Source of the DNA: Lachnospiraceae bacterium
Lineage (GTDB): Bacteria; Bacillota; Clostridia; Lachnospirales; Lachnospiraceae
Assembly: GCA_016290615.1 (NCBI GenBank)
Contig: JAEEUS010000020.1
Coordinates: forward strand, 1 to 33,797
DNA length: 33,797 nucleotides
Direction: 5' to 3'
The notes under the pieces are model-generated. The model saw only the letters and a list, made by a program, of their open reading frames with translations, was not told the origin of the DNA and did not search any database. The position numbers and the translations under genes were made by a program. This document shows positions 16,476 through 23,539 of the stretch, piece after piece; the stretch's first letter is position 1, and every line of letters starts with the position of its first letter.

Positions 16476-17270
16476 ATGACTGATATCGATAAGATCACAC
16501 AATACTACAATAAATTCAATGAGGACAAACGCTTAAGATCCAGACACGGACAGGTCGAGTATCGCGTTTCCATGAAATATATCAATGAATATCTTAAGGA
16601 CATGGGAAAGGAAGCAAGGATACTAGATGTAGGCGCTGCAACAGGAGCGTACAGCATACCGCTTGCCGATGAAGGATACGAGGTTCATGCGATCGAGCTT
16701 GTAAAGCACAATGTTCAGAGACTGCGTGCCGCAAGCGACAGGGTGCATGCTCTTCAGGGAAATGCTCTAAAACTGACAAGAAAGTTTGAAAAGGAATACT
16801 TTGACCTTGTTCTTGTCTTCGGACCTATGTATCATCTGTTTTCGCATGAGGAGAGAGCAACTGTCCTTGATCAGACAAAAAGAGTGTTAAAGCCCGGCGG
16901 TATCGCGATGGTGGCATACTGCATGAATGATTATGCGGTAGTAAAACACGGATTCATGGAAGGAACCATAAAAGAGGCATTCAATAACAACAAGGTTGAC
17001 ATAAATTACAATGTTATGTCAACAGATGATGACCTCTATGATTATGTTTCGATAGATGAGATCGATGCGCTTGCAAGCGAGAGCGGTCTGATAAGACATA
17101 AGATAATCACTCCCGACGGACCTGCCAATTACATACGACATATCTTAAGGGACATGGATGAAGAAAGTTTTGAGTTATTTGTTAAATATGTTGAGAGCAT
17201 AGCAGAAAGAAAGGATATGATCGGAGCAGCTGCTCATACGGTTGACATACTGCAAAAGCCTATTGACTAA
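16476..17270 (+). CDS. Class I SAM-dependent methyltransferase
   Basis: A 264-residue soluble protein with a Rossmann-type methyltransferase core. Motif I is LDVGAATGAYSIPLADEGY (about 49-67), an acidic residue ends strand 2 (HAIELV), motif II is QGNALKL, and FDLVLVFGPMYHLF with LKPGGIAMVAY are the following strands. The C-terminal third is family-specific and may bind substrate. The ATG lies one base after the TGA of the lipoprotein gene, so translation is probably coupled, though the functions show no obvious link. The substrate cannot be told from sequence. An exact 10-bp inverted repeat lies inside the gene. Confidence 0.88.
   Translation: MTDIDKITQYYNKFNEDKRLRSRHGQVEYRVSMKYINEYLKDMGKEARILDVGAATGAYSIPLADEGYEVHAIELVKHNVQRLRAASDRVHALQGNALKLTRKFEKEYFDLVLVFGPMYHLFSHEERATVLDQTKRVLKPGGIAMVAYCMNDYAVVKHGFMEGTIKEAFNNNKVDINYNVMSTDDDLYDYVSIDEIDALASESGLIRHKIITPDGPANYIRHILRDMDEESFELFVKYVESIAERKDMIGAAAHTVDILQKPID
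16995..17023. repeat. 10-bp inverted repeat inside the methyltransferase gene
   Basis: GTTGACATAA at 16995-17004 and TTATGTCAAC at 17014-17023 are exact inverted copies around a 9-base loop. In RNA they would form a hairpin. No T run follows, so it is not a terminator. A 10-bp perfect repeat is near what chance gives in a window this size. Confidence 0.6.
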
Positions 17271-17354
17271 ACATATATATAAATCTAAAATATAATTTAG
17301 CGGTTTAAAGCGTCAAACAATTAAAATAAATATATATCTGATAGGAGAAATACG

Positions 17355-18989
17355 ATGCCAATTACAGAGATTCTTGAAGAAAACTGCAAAAAATACGGAA
17401 ATGATATCTGTCTTGTAGAGATCAATCCCGAGATACAGGAAGCCAGACATGTGAGCTGGAAGGAGTATGAGCTCATCGAGTCCAATCCTTCGAATTTCTA
17501 CAGAAGAGAGATCACATGGAACGTATTCAACGAAAAAGCCAACAGGTTTGCAAATCTGCTTTTAAGCAGAGGTGTAAAGAAAGAAGACAAGGTGGGCATT
17601 CTGTTAATGAACTGTCTCGAGTGGCTCCCGATTTATTTCGGAATACTTAAGACAGGTGCGATAGCTGTACCGTTAAACTTCCGTTATGCGGCAGATGAGA
17701 TAGAGTACTGCGTGAATCTCGCTGAGATAAATGTTCTTGTATTCGGTCCCGAGTTCATCGGACGTGTGGAAGAGATAGTTGAGAATATCAGCAAGAACAG
17801 GATCCTTTTATATGTAGGTGACGGATGTCCTGAATTTGCAGAAAGCTATGACAAGCTCACAGCAAACTGCTCAAGCATCTCACCTGACATAAAGCTTACC
17901 GACGATGATTACGGCGCTATCTATTTTTCTTCGGGAACAACGGGATTCCCCAAGGCTATACTGCATAAGCACAGAAGTCTGATGCATTCATGCAAGGTTG
18001 AACAGGCCCATCACGGACAGACAAAGGATGATATCTTCCTCTGCATACCTCCACTTTATCATACAGGCGCAAAGATGCACTGGTTCGGTTCATTTTTGGT
18101 AGGTGCAAAGTCCGTACTGTTAAAGGGAACAAAGCCGAAGGCTATTCTTGATGCGGTAAGCAACGAGAAATGTTCTATCGTATGGCTTTTGGTTCCGTGG
18201 GCACAGGATATACTCGATGCCATTGACAGCGGTGAAGTGAGATTAGAGGATTATGATCTGAGTGCATGGAGACTCATGCACATAGGAGCTCAGCCCGTTC
18301 CTCCGAGTCTTATCGCACGCTGGAAGAAGGTATTCCCGCACCATGATTATGATACAAACTACGGACTCAGCGAGTCTATCGGACCCGGTGCAGTTCATCT
18401 GGGTGTTGAGAACATACATAAAGTCGGTGCCATCGGAAAGGCAGGCTACGGCTGGCAGACAAAGATTGTTGATGAGAACGGAGTAGATGTAAAGCAGGGC
18501 GAGGTCGGAGAGCTTTGTCTTAAGGGACCCGGTGTCATGGAATGCTACTACAACGATCCCAAGTCAACTGCAGAAGTACTTAAGGACGGATGGCTCTTTA
18601 CAGGAGATATGGCTATGGAGGACGAGGACGGATTCATCTTCCTTGTAGACAGAAAGAAGGACGTTGTCATCTCCGGCGGTGAGAATATCTATCCGGTTCA
18701 GATAGAGAACTTCTTGCGTGCAAATCCGAAGATAAAGGACGTTGCTGTAATCGGAGTTCCGGACAGCAGACTAGGTGAAGCTACACTTGCTGTAATAGAA
18801 CTTAAAGACGGCGAGGAGAGTTCGGAAGACGAGATCAACGCATTCTGTCACAAGCTTCCCAGATACAAGAGACCCAGACACATCGTATTTGCGGATATAC
18901 CCCGTAACCCTACAGGAAAGATCGAGAAGCCGAAGTTAAGAAAGATATACTGTGGTGAAAGCGTAGTCGCAAAGCAGAACAGAGGATAA
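17355..18989 (+). CDS. AMP-forming acyl-CoA synthetase / ligase
   Basis: A 544-residue adenylate-forming enzyme that would activate a carboxylic acid with ATP and join it to CoA. The P-loop is YFSSGTTGFPKA (starting at residue 190); further motifs are YGLSES, KGPGVMECYYNDP, GDMAMEDEDGF, DRKKDVVISGGENIYPVQIE and the C-terminal PRNPTGKIEKPKLR, whose lysine is the usual catalytic one. About 25 residues before REITWNVFNEKANR are longer than in typical family members. The chain length or type of acid is not readable. AGGAG at 17343-17347 serves the ATG. Upstream AT-rich DNA contains TATAAT at 17291 but no well-placed -35. Three bases separate it from the DUF2130 gene. Confidence 0.92.
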   Translation: MPITEILEENCKKYGNDICLVEINPEIQEARHVSWKEYELIESNPSNFYRREITWNVFNEKANRFANLLLSRGVKKEDKVGILLMNCLEWLPIYFGILKTGAIAVPLNFRYAADEIEYCVNLAEINVLVFGPEFIGRVEEIVENISKNRILLYVGDGCPEFAESYDKLTANCSSISPDIKLTDDDYGAIYFSSGTTGFPKAILHKHRSLMHSCKVEQAHHGQTKDDIFLCIPPLYHTGAKMHWFGSFLVGAKSVLLKGTKPKAILDAVSNEKCSIVWLLVPWAQDILDAIDSGEVRLEDYDLSAWRLMHIGAQPVPPSLIARWKKVFPHHDYDTNYGLSESIGPGAVHLGVENIHKVGAIGKAGYGWQTKIVDENGVDVKQGEVGELCLKGPGVMECYYNDPKSTAEVLKDGWLFTGDMAMEDEDGFIFLVDRKKDVVISGGENIYPVQIENFLRANPKIKDVAVIGVPDSRLGEATLAVIELKDGEESSEDEINAFCHKLPRYKRPRHIVFADIPRNPTGKIEKPKLRKIYCGESVVAKQNRG

Positions 18990-18992
18990 TAT

Positions 18993-20135
18993 ATGGCAGA
19001 ACTCAGATGTCCGCACTGCGGACAGGCATTTACGGTTGATGATACGGAATTAAGTTCCATTGTTAAGCAGATAAGAGATGCTGAATTTGAACGTGATCTC
19101 AGAGACAGGATCGATGAACTCAAGGAGCATCTTGATAAAGAGCATAAAGCAGAGATAAAGACTGCGCTTGCCGAGGCTGAAAACAAGATCATGAAGCTTA
19201 AGTCTGAACTTGACAGCAGCGAGGACAAGAAGCAGATCGCTGTCATGGAGGCTGTCAAAAAAGTCGAGGACAAGAATCATGATCTTGAAAAGGATCTGTT
19301 AAACGAGAAGGAAAACACAAAGGTTTTATTGGCCGAAAAGGATGCCCAGATCGAGTTTTACAAGGATCTTAAGACCAAGATGTCCACAAAGATGATCGGA
19401 GAAACTCTCGAACAGCACTGCGAGATACAGTTCAATCAGCTTCGTGCAACTGCTTTTAAGAATGCCTATTTCGAAAAAGACAATGATGCAAGAACAGGCA
19501 GTAAGGGAGATTTTATCTTCAGGGAGAATGATGAATACGGCAATGAGATCGTATCTATCATGTTTGAGATGAAGAATGAGAGTGATACTACTGCCACTAA
19601 GCATAAGAACGAGGATTTCTTTAAGGAGCTTGACAAGGACAGAAGAGAAAAGAACTGCGAGTATGCTGTTCTGGTGACTCTACTTGAAGCAGACAGCGAG
19701 CTTTACAATGCAGGTATCGTGGATGTTTCATACAAATATGACAAGATGTACGTTGTAAGACCCCAGTGCTTCATACCGATCATAACCTTGCTCAGAAATG
19801 CAGCGCTTAATGCTCTTGCATACAAGCAGGAACTTGCGATCGTAAGAAACCAGGATATAGATATATCAAACTTTGAGGATTCACTGCTCAAGTTCAAGAA
19901 TGATTTCGGCCGCAATTATGAGCTGGCTCACAGTCATTTTGACAAGGCGATAGAAGAGATAGACAAGACAATCCAGCATCTTGAAAAGGTCAAGAAGGAA
20001 CTGCAGGGATCTGATTCACAGCTGCGCATCGCAACAAACAAAGTCGAGGATGTGAGCATAAAGAAGCTGACAAAAGACAATCCTACAATGCAGGAAAAGT
20101 TTGAACAGGCACGTAAGGAAAAACAGGAAAGATGA
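18993..20135 (+). CDS. DUF2130 family protein with zinc-binding start and coiled coil
   Basis: A 380-residue protein. It starts with a CxxC knuckle (C6-C9, CPHCGQAF), continues with a charged coiled coil (about 25-125), then a conserved globular region (about 130-280) with KMIGETLEQHCEIQFNQLR, GSKGDFIFRE and FEMKNE, and ends in another helical, Lys/Glu-rich stretch. GDFIF followed by EMK looks like the acidic residues and lysine of a PD-(D/E)XK nuclease fold, which has been suggested for this family; activity is unproven. Part of a tight run: three bases after the acyl-CoA synthetase and overlapping the next small gene by 4 bases. Its role in the cell is not known. Confidence 0.85.
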   Translation: MAELRCPHCGQAFTVDDTELSSIVKQIRDAEFERDLRDRIDELKEHLDKEHKAEIKTALAEAENKIMKLKSELDSSEDKKQIAVMEAVKKVEDKNHDLEKDLLNEKENTKVLLAEKDAQIEFYKDLKTKMSTKMIGETLEQHCEIQFNQLRATAFKNAYFEKDNDARTGSKGDFIFRENDEYGNEIVSIMFEMKNESDTTATKHKNEDFFKELDKDRREKNCEYAVLVTLLEADSELYNAGIVDVSYKYDKMYVVRPQCFIPIITLLRNAALNALAYKQELAIVRNQDIDISNFEDSLLKFKNDFGRNYELAHSHFDKAIEEIDKTIQHLEKVKKELQGSDSQLRIATNKVEDVSIKKLTKDNPTMQEKFEQARKEKQER

Positions 20136-20407
20136 GCAAAGAAAAAAAGGATAAGACCATACATCCAGCAAAATGGCTGCTTTTAATACCTTTTCAGCTT
20201 GTTGCGGATGTAGTGCTGCTTGTACTCGGCGCATATATCGATTCCAATCTGTATACGAATGCGGCTCAGACACCGGGGCATCCCGCACCGGCCTTTACGC
20301 TGATCTCGGGCATGCTTGTTATTGTTCTTACCGTTATAGCAGTAATCGTTGCGATCATCATGTTTATTTCTTCACTGATAAAAAAACACAGGATAGAAAA
20401 GCAATAA
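20132..20407 (+). CDS. Small two-helix membrane protein, unknown function
   Basis: A 91-residue protein with a basic start (MSKEKKDKTIHPAK) and two hydrophobic helices (about 15-37, WLLLIPFQLVADVVLLVLG, and about 53-83), ending in a basic tail (KKHRIEKQ). Basic termini on both ends suggest both are cytoplasmic. The ATG overlaps the TGA of the DUF2130 gene, so the two are likely co-translated. A strong terminator follows. I do not recognise the family. A second frame over part of the same stretch gives a Cys-rich product that looks like a shadow. Confidence 0.75.
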   Translation: MSKEKKDKTIHPAKWLLLIPFQLVADVVLLVLGAYIDSNLYTNAAQTPGHPAPAFTLISGMLVIVLTVIAVIVAIIMFISSLIKKHRIEKQ

Positions 20408-20424
20408 TATACATTATTTCAACT

Positions 20425-20451
20425 AACCACCCTTAAAACGGGTGGTTTTTT
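20425..20451 (+). terminator. Rho-independent terminator after the small membrane protein gene
   Basis: AACCACCC (20425-20432) pairs with GGGTGGTT (20440-20447) around a 7-base loop, and a T run extends to 20451. It ends the acyl-CoA synthetase / DUF2130 / small membrane protein transcript. Confidence 0.93.
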
Positions 20452-20464
20452 GTATATTTGCACA

Positions 20465-20493
20465 TAGTCAAAATCACATGTATTTGTGATAAT
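20465..20493 (+). promoter_or_regulatory. Candidate promoter of the SulP transporter gene
   Basis: TAGTCA at 20465-20470, a 17-base spacer and an extended -10 (TGT-GATAAT, with GATAAT at 20488-20493). The right arm of an inverted repeat overlaps the -10, so regulation by a DNA-binding protein is plausible. Confidence 0.55.
20473..20490. promoter_or_regulatory. Inverted repeat overlapping the SulP promoter, possible operator
   Basis: ATCACA (20473-20478) and TGTGAT (20485-20490) are separated by 6 bases. The half-sites resemble those of CRP/FNR-family regulators but face the opposite way to the classic TGTGA-N6-TCACA order. The right arm covers the first bases of the -10, a position that suits a repressor. 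Confidence 0.4.
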
Positions 20494-20531
20494 TCATATT
20501 GTTGTGTAAAGAAACTATCGGAGAAAATATG

Positions 20532-22175
20532 ATGAAAGAATTCACACCAAAATTATTTGATGTAATGAAAAACTATAATGCAAAGCAGTTCGGAAAGGAT
20601 GTGGTCAGCGGTATCATAGTCGCTATCATCGCACTTCCCTTGTCAATTGCTTTGGCACTTGCTTCGGGTGTTGGACCCGAGCAGGGTATATATACTGCGA
20701 TATTTGCAGGTTTTGTAATAGCGTTCCTTGGAGGATCGAGAGTCCAGATAGCAGGACCCACGGCAGCGTTTGCCACGATCGTTGCGGGAATTGTTGCAAG
20801 AAACGGAATGGAAGGACTTGTGCTTGCCACCATCATGGCAGGAATAATCCTCATAATCATGGGTCTTTTCAAGTTTGGAAATCTGATAAAGTATATCCCT
20901 TATACGATAACCACAGGATTCACCTTCGGTATAGCGGTGACTATCCTGATAGGACAGATCAAGGATTTCTTCGGGATGGCATTTACAACTTCACCCATAG
21001 AGACACCTGAAAAGGTCATGGCCATAGTACATGCAATACCAACCATAAACGTACAGGCTCTGATAGTCGGAATAGTATGTCTTGCAATCCTCATCGTATG
21101 GCCTAAGATAACTGAGGTCATCCCCGGATCGCTCATAGCTGTAATAGTGGCGATTGTCATGGTCAAGGGTCTTAAGATGGATGTAAAGACCATAGGAGAT
21201 CTTTACGTGATATCAAACAAGCTTCCGCCTCTGTCAGTACCTCACTTTGACTTTGAGACGGTAAGACTTCTTCTTCCCGATGCGTTTACGATAGCGATAC
21301 TTGCTGGTATCGAATCACTCTTATCATGTGTTGTTTCAGACGGTATGATAGGAAGCAGACACAAGCCTAACATGGAGCTTATAGCTCAGGGTGCAGGAAA
21401 CCTGGCAAGCGCACTGTTTGGAGGAATACCCGCAACGGGAGCGATAGCCCGTACTGCAGCAAATATAAAGAGCGGCGGACGTACACCCATAGCAGGAATG
21501 GTCCATTCAGTTACGCTTCTTATAATCCTTGTTGTACTCATGCCTTATGCGGCATGGATACCGATGCCTGCGATTGCAGCGATACTTTTCATGGTTGCCT
21601 ACAACATGAGCGGATGGAGAGAATTTGTACATCTTTGCAAATGTTCGCCAAAGAGCGATATCCTTGTTCTCGTGATCACATTTGTCCTTACCGTGGTATT
21701 TGACCTTGTGGTTGCTATAGAAGTTGGCATCATCATGGCAGCATTCCTCTTCCTAAAGAGAATGAGCGAGGTTACCGAAGTAAAGAGCTGGGAATATCTT
21801 GATGAAAATTATGATGAGAACAATGACCCCATGGCACTTTCACTGCGTCAGGTACCCAAGGGAGTTTTAGTATATGAGATAAACGGCCCCATGTTCTTTG
21901 CAGCTGCAGACAAGTTCATGCAGATCAATACCCAGAAGGGAATAAAAGCTGTCATCTTAAGAATGAGAGGAGTTCCCGCGCTTGATATCTCTGCATTAAG
22001 GACTCTTGAACAGATACATGAGACATGTGAAAAGCACGGTATAAGACTGATCCTTTCGCACGTAAACGAACAGCCCATGAACGTCATGAAAAAAGACAGA
22101 TTCGATGAAAAGATCGGTGCAGAGAACTTTGCGGCTCATATAGATGATGCTCTTGCTATGGCCGGCGAGATTTAA
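20532..22175 (+). CDS. SulP family anion transporter with STAS domain
   Basis: A 547-residue SLC26/SulP-type secondary transporter. The membrane part (about 25-420) has many hydrophobic helices and family-typical segments: DVVSGIIVAIIALPLSIALALASG, then GPEQGIYTAIFAGF and GGSRVQIAGPTAAFATI. The C-terminal STAS domain (about 440-545) includes VLVYEINGPMFFAAADKF and AVILRMRGVPALDISALRTLE. Members move sulfate, bicarbonate or dicarboxylates; the substrate here cannot be read. Two adjacent ATGs (20529, 20532) follow GGAG at 20520-20523; the second has the better spacing. A TTG at 20499 is also in frame but unsupported. It is flanked by promoters on both sides, so it is probably transcribed alone. 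Confidence 0.93.
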   Translation: MKEFTPKLFDVMKNYNAKQFGKDVVSGIIVAIIALPLSIALALASGVGPEQGIYTAIFAGFVIAFLGGSRVQIAGPTAAFATIVAGIVARNGMEGLVLATIMAGIILIIMGLFKFGNLIKYIPYTITTGFTFGIAVTILIGQIKDFFGMAFTTSPIETPEKVMAIVHAIPTINVQALIVGIVCLAILIVWPKITEVIPGSLIAVIVAIVMVKGLKMDVKTIGDLYVISNKLPPLSVPHFDFETVRLLLPDAFTIAILAGIESLLSCVVSDGMIGSRHKPNMELIAQGAGNLASALFGGIPATGAIARTAANIKSGGRTPIAGMVHSVTLLIILVVLMPYAAWIPMPAIAAILFMVAYNMSGWREFVHLCKCSPKSDILVLVITFVLTVVFDLVVAIEVGIIMAAFLFLKRMSEVTEVKSWEYLDENYDENNDPMALSLRQVPKGVLVYEINGPMFFAAADKFMQINTQKGIKAVILRMRGVPALDISALRTLEQIHETCEKHGIRLILSHVNEQPMNVMKKDRFDEKIGAENFAAHIDDALAMAGEI

Positions 22176-22184
22176 TAAATTATT

Positions 22185-22214
22185 AAGACAAACAAAATTA
22201 ATATATGATATAAT
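22185..22214 (+). promoter_or_regulatory. Promoter of the TPR lipoprotein gene
   Basis: AAGACA at 22185-22190, an 18-base spacer and a perfect TATAAT at 22209-22214 with an extended TGA element just upstream. AAGGA at 22225-22229 is the ribosome site for the ATG at 22238. Confidence 0.7.
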
Positions 22215-22237
22215 CTTCTAAGATAAGGACGATCTAT

Positions 22238-23293
22238 ATGAAGCTTAGGGGATGTATAAGAAAAACTTCATTAATTCTTGTTATAAGTGTGATCTTTCTT
22301 GCCGGATGCGGACGAATGAAGCAGGGTGAATACACTCAGGCCGGATATGATTCCATTGAGAACAACCAGTTTTCTCAGGCGATGGATTCCTTTAACCGAG
22401 CTGAGGAAAACGGAGAGGATCCACTTATGATCGCACGCGGAAGGGGTATTGCCAGCTATTATCTGATGGATTATCAGGCAGCCGTTGATTACTATCACGA
22501 GAGCATGACATATACCGGAAGCAGTGTCAGGGATATAGACTATGATCTGAATTTCTATCTGGCTCAGGCATATGAGAAGCTGGATGAATTCAATGAAGCG
22601 ATAGCAACATATTCTGCCATTCTTGATCTAAATGATAAGGATGTAATGGCTTATTACCGCAGAGGTGCCGATTACTTAAAGGTCGGAGAGCATGATCTTG
22701 CGATCACTGACTTTGAAAAGGCACTGGAACTTGCGCCCGGCAATTACGACCTGAGAATTGAAGTGGCAGGACGTCTTTCTGATAACTACTATGAGGAAGA
22801 GGGTATCAAGTATCTTCAGAACTTCCTTGTAGATAATGAAAAGAAACTCTCAAGCTTTGACAAGGGCAGGATATATTATTATATGGGCGATCTGGAAAAC
22901 GCCAAAGTATATCTTGAGGATGCAAGAGACGACGATGACCAGAACACCGTGCTGTTTCTGGGAAAGACGTATGAGAAGCTCGGAGACTACAACTATGCTG
23001 CGAGCGTATATGACAACTTTTTAAAGAGACATCCCGAAAGCGCCATCATATATAATCAGCTCGGACTGAGCAAGCTTGAAGCGGGAGACTACGAGGCTGC
23101 GCTCAATGCATTTATGAGTGCAAAGAATATAGAGAACAACGGTATTGAACAGACACTTTCGTATAACGAGATAGTTGCCACCGAGTATATGGGTGATTTT
23201 AGGAAGGCCAAGAATCTTATGGCTTCATATATGACAAGCTATCCTGATGACGAAGCTGCCAAAAAGGAAAACGTATTTCTCTCTACAAGATGA
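22238..23293 (+). CDS. TPR-repeat lipoprotein
   Basis: A 351-residue lipoprotein. A basic start and hydrophobic stretch end in the lipobox LAGC with lipid-bearing C24. The rest is a run of about seven or eight tetratricopeptide repeats; clear ones include FYLAQAYEKLDEFNEAIATY, AYYRRGADYLKVGEHDLAIT and YNQLGLSKLEAGDYEAALNA. TPR arrays act as protein-binding scaffolds, here on the outer face of the membrane. No enzymatic domain is seen. It has its own promoter and is followed by a terminator, so it is probably monocistronic. The partner is unknown. Confidence 0.92.
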   Translation: MKLRGCIRKTSLILVISVIFLAGCGRMKQGEYTQAGYDSIENNQFSQAMDSFNRAEENGEDPLMIARGRGIASYYLMDYQAAVDYYHESMTYTGSSVRDIDYDLNFYLAQAYEKLDEFNEAIATYSAILDLNDKDVMAYYRRGADYLKVGEHDLAITDFEKALELAPGNYDLRIEVAGRLSDNYYEEEGIKYLQNFLVDNEKKLSSFDKGRIYYYMGDLENAKVYLEDARDDDDQNTVLFLGKTYEKLGDYNYAASVYDNFLKRHPESAIIYNQLGLSKLEAGDYEAALNAFMSAKNIENNGIEQTLSYNEIVATEYMGDFRKAKNLMASYMTSYPDDEAAKKENVFLSTR

Positions 23294-23330
23294 TGCTCTA
23301 GTATAGTGAATTATATAATGAATTAACATA

Positions 23331-23386
23331 AAAAAGAGCCTGTTTTTGTGGGTATATTCGTATATCCGCTAAAATCGGCTCTTTTT
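23331..23386. terminator. Terminator after the TPR lipoprotein gene, possibly bidirectional
   Basis: AAAAAGAGCC (23331-23340) pairs exactly with GGCTCTTTTT (23377-23386). The long intervening segment can form a weaker inner hairpin (GGTATA against TATATCC). The A run at the left and T run at the right would allow termination on either strand. It lies 38 bases after the TPR gene stop. Confidence 0.8.
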
Positions 23387-23392
23387 GCGTTG

Positions 23393-23408
23393 ATACAATA
23401 TTTAGGTA
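23393..23408. promoter_or_regulatory. NrdR box 1 (weaker), upstream of nrdD
   Basis: ATACAATATTTAGGTA matches the NrdR consensus (ACACWATATATWGTGT) at about 10 of 16 positions, including the CAATAT core. The core is exactly 32 bp, three helical turns, from that of the better box, the spacing known for paired NrdR sites. The call rests mainly on this spacing. Confidence 0.58.
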
Positions 23409-23424
23409 AAGTTTACATAATAAA

Positions 23425-23440
23425 ACACAATATCTTGTGT
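23425..23440. promoter_or_regulatory. NrdR box 2 (strong), upstream of nrdD
   Basis: ACACAATATCTTGTGT is a near-perfect palindrome fitting the NrdR repressor consensus. NrdR is the ATP/dATP-sensing repressor of bacterial ribonucleotide reductase genes. The box lies just upstream of the -35 element of nrdD. Confidence 0.88.
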
Positions 23441-23446
23441 TTTTTG

Positions 23447-23475
23447 TTGACTTTTATACTAGGTGATGTTATCAT
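23447..23475 (+). promoter_or_regulatory. Promoter of nrdD
   Basis: TTGACT at 23447-23452, a 17-base spacer and an extended -10 (TGT-TATCAT, TATCAT at 23470-23475). Transcription would begin near 23482, giving a leader of about 58 bases. NrdR boxes lie directly upstream. Confidence 0.75.
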
Positions 23476-23512
23476 GGCTAATGTAGGGCGTTTTTCGAAT
23501 GCTACAAAAATA

Positions 23513-23524
23513 TTCTTATAAGAA
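23513..23524. repeat. 12-bp palindrome in the nrdD leader
   Basis: TTCTTATAAGAA is a perfect palindrome 16 bases before the nrdD ATG, downstream of the predicted transcription start. It could be an operator, but its AT-rich make-up makes chance plausible. Confidence 0.4.
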
Positions 23525-23539
23525 AGTCGGGGTTATCCA

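Noticed and set aside
20173-20436. Alternative frame over the small membrane protein gene, coding a Cys-rich peptide
   Set aside because: The other frame has coupled translation with the upstream gene and two clean membrane helices; this one runs into the terminator.
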